Below, one piece after another: positions 63,115-64,000 of a stretch of DNA of 64,000 nucleotides. The notes beneath the pieces are model-generated. The model was not told the DNA's origin and made no database searches. It saw nothing but the letters and a program-made list of their open reading frames with translations. Source of the DNA: Candidatus Binatia bacterium (GTDB taxonomy: Bacteria; Desulfobacterota; Binatia; HRBIN30); NCBI GenBank assembly GCA_937925685.1, contig CALAMI010000007.1, positions 62,001 to 126,000 of the forward strand, given 5' to 3'. The position numbers were made by a program, and so were the translations under genes. The first letter of the stretch is position 1; each line of letters opens with the position of its first letter.

Positions 63115-63429
63115 TGCGCCGCCGCGGTTACTCCTGTGCTCCTCCTCGCGGAATTATTGATAAAATGCTCAATACGCCCCTTGCACGCTCAAGTCAATCA
63201 ACAACCACGGAAATTCCGCCCAATGCGGTCGATGCTGGTTTTGCCAAAGGTCCTAGGTAGGCAGCGGATAAAGTACCGCAAGCTGTGTTGGAAGCCGCAA
63301 ACCAGAGTGGGGTCCAGGTACGTCCTCGGAAAACGCCGCCGGCGCCAGCCATGCACGACGGGGCTTTTTCCCGTCAGCGCCATTCGAAATTGTGCGCCCC
63401 CCAAAAGTGCATGGTAAAAGGGCGCTGTC
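63115..63429. other. Divergent regulatory region between the diiron operon and TetR gene
   Basis: About 315 bases. The palindrome near the diiron start is the notable feature. The rest shows no RNA gene or further symmetric site by eye. Confidence 0.5.
63155..63174. promoter_or_regulatory. Candidate TetR-type operator
   Basis: TATTGA-N8-TCAATA, a perfect six-base inverted repeat over 20 bases in an otherwise GC-rich region, 40 bases upstream of the diiron gene. Size and symmetry suit a TetR dimer, and a TetR-family gene is divergent. Repression of the operon by that regulator is inferred. Confidence 0.45.
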
Positions 63430-64000
63430 ATGGCAAGAGCCCCTCATCGGAGAACTCACCGCGTGAAATCGAAGCACCGCTCGCCTGTGAGGAAATCCGC
63501 ACGACAGCGTGCCTCTCGCCTTGCCCCCGAAGCTCGGCGGCGACAATTACTCGGTTGTGCGCTGAGAGTTTTCGCAAGGCGTGGGATTGGCGAAGCGCGC
63601 CACGCAGAAATCGCGAAGGAGGGCAAGGTCGCTGTCGCGACTGTGTTCGTCTACTTCCCGACGCGCAAAGCCTTGGTGGAAGCGGTACTCGGCGAGGTAG
63701 CGTCGTTTTATATCGAAATGGCGCGGCGCATTCACGCCCGCCATGACCTACGCGCCAGCGAGGTTCTGTTGCGCCATGCCGAGGAGTTCTCCGCGTCGGT
63801 CGTCACGCACGAAGATTACGCTCGAGTATGGCTCGACTGGAGCACGTCGATCCGCGAGGGCGTATGGCCACGTTACCTCGAGTTCCAGCGCGAGGTAGCC
63901 GAGATCGTTGCCAACACCATTGCGCGAGGCCAGCGCGAGGGCAACATACAAGCCTACCTCGAGCCGCATTTCGCCGCCTTGTTGATGATCAGTGCGGCCC
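63430..64000 (+). CDS. TetR/AcrR-family regulator, truncated by window end
   Basis: A frame of 190 codons runs off the right edge without a stop. After a basic tail it has the TetR helix-turn-helix: RQLLGCALRVFARRG, then HAEIAKEGKVAVATVFVYFP with the hallmark TVFxYF, and TRKALVEAVLGEV. A helical ligand-binding domain begins at ASFYIEMARRIHARHD. AAGGG lies eight bases before the ATG; a GTG 11 codons later is an alternative. It is divergent from the diiron-SCP2-ferredoxin operon and is the likely repressor, with a lipid-type inducer possible. Confidence 0.85.
   Translation, partial: MARAPHRRTHRVKSKHRSPVRKSARQRASRLAPEARRRQLLGCALRVFARRGIGEARHAEIAKEGKVAVATVFVYFPTRKALVEAVLGEVASFYIEMARRIHARHDLRASEVLLRHAEEFSASVVTHEDYARVWLDWSTSIREGVWPRYLEFQREVAEIVANTIARGQREGNIQAYLEPHFAALLMISAA

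Overview
The window is a GC-rich, gene-dense chromosomal stretch of a Gram-negative bacterium. It carries outer-membrane assembly genes (BamA, Skp), the LolCDE lipoprotein exporter, lipoproteins and a beta-barrel protein. Three features point to the deltaproteobacteria-like Binatota (Desulfobacterota_B): secreted proteins with Pro/Thr-rich linkers ending in a four-cysteine dockerin-like double EF-hand (C-[VI]-GDC-N), an F420-type LLM oxidoreductase, and the order lysS-lolC-lolE-lolD-...-bamA-skp. This placement is an inference from gene content; no 16S gene is present. I saw no insertion sequence, prophage or CRISPR array.

Layout. 1-11 kb: an envelope-biogenesis block on the minus strand (lysS, two LolC/E permeases, lolD, then two paralogous secreted proteins, bamA and the start of skp). 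11.8-15 kb: a beta-CASP nuclease, a PRPP-synthetase-like protein and two small Cys-rich proteins. 15.2-17.3 kb: an LLM oxidoreductase and a GDSL hydrolase. 17.5-22.3 kb: a large lipase-like lipoprotein paired with an outer-membrane barrel, with a 20-bp palindrome upstream. 22.3-28.7 kb: a membrane-anchored M20 peptidase overlapping a sphingosine-phosphate-lyase-like decarboxylase, then an esterase lipoprotein and a quinone reductase. 28.7-34.2 kb: a cohesin/dockerin-like protein, endonuclease V, tRNA-Leu(CAG) and an FG-GAP surface protein broken by one in-frame TAA.

34.7-45.5 kb holds the most unusual locus: four co-directional genes for very large polytopic membrane proteins (DUF2298; a GT4 glycosyltransferase with an altered EX7E motif; a GT39-like + DUF2298 + NHL fusion of about 1590 residues; a GT39-like + NHL fusion). 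It looks like an uncharacterised membrane glycosylation or envelope-polymer system.

45.6-52.2 kb: thiE overlapping an NtrB/NtrC-type pair, ispF, an FmdB zinc-ribbon protein, a DUF11 secreted protein and a GST-like protein. At 52.35-52.56 kb there is a 27-residue lysine-rich microprotein with its own promoter, a strong Shine-Dalgarno and a terminator-like hairpin downstream. 52.8-57.2 kb: enolase, FtsB, and a RavA/ViaA-like AAA ATPase-VWA pair. 58.3-59.8 kb: a B12-binding radical SAM enzyme of the hopanoid-methylase type between gene-poor stretches. 61.1-64 kb: an operon of a diiron ferritin-like oxygenase, an SCP2-like protein and a 2[4Fe-4S] ferredoxin, facing a divergent TetR regulator with a palindromic operator candidate between them.

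Several stretches of 0.6-1.3 kb show no convincing gene, which is a lot for a bacterial window. One contains what may be a decayed gamma-glutamyltransferase.
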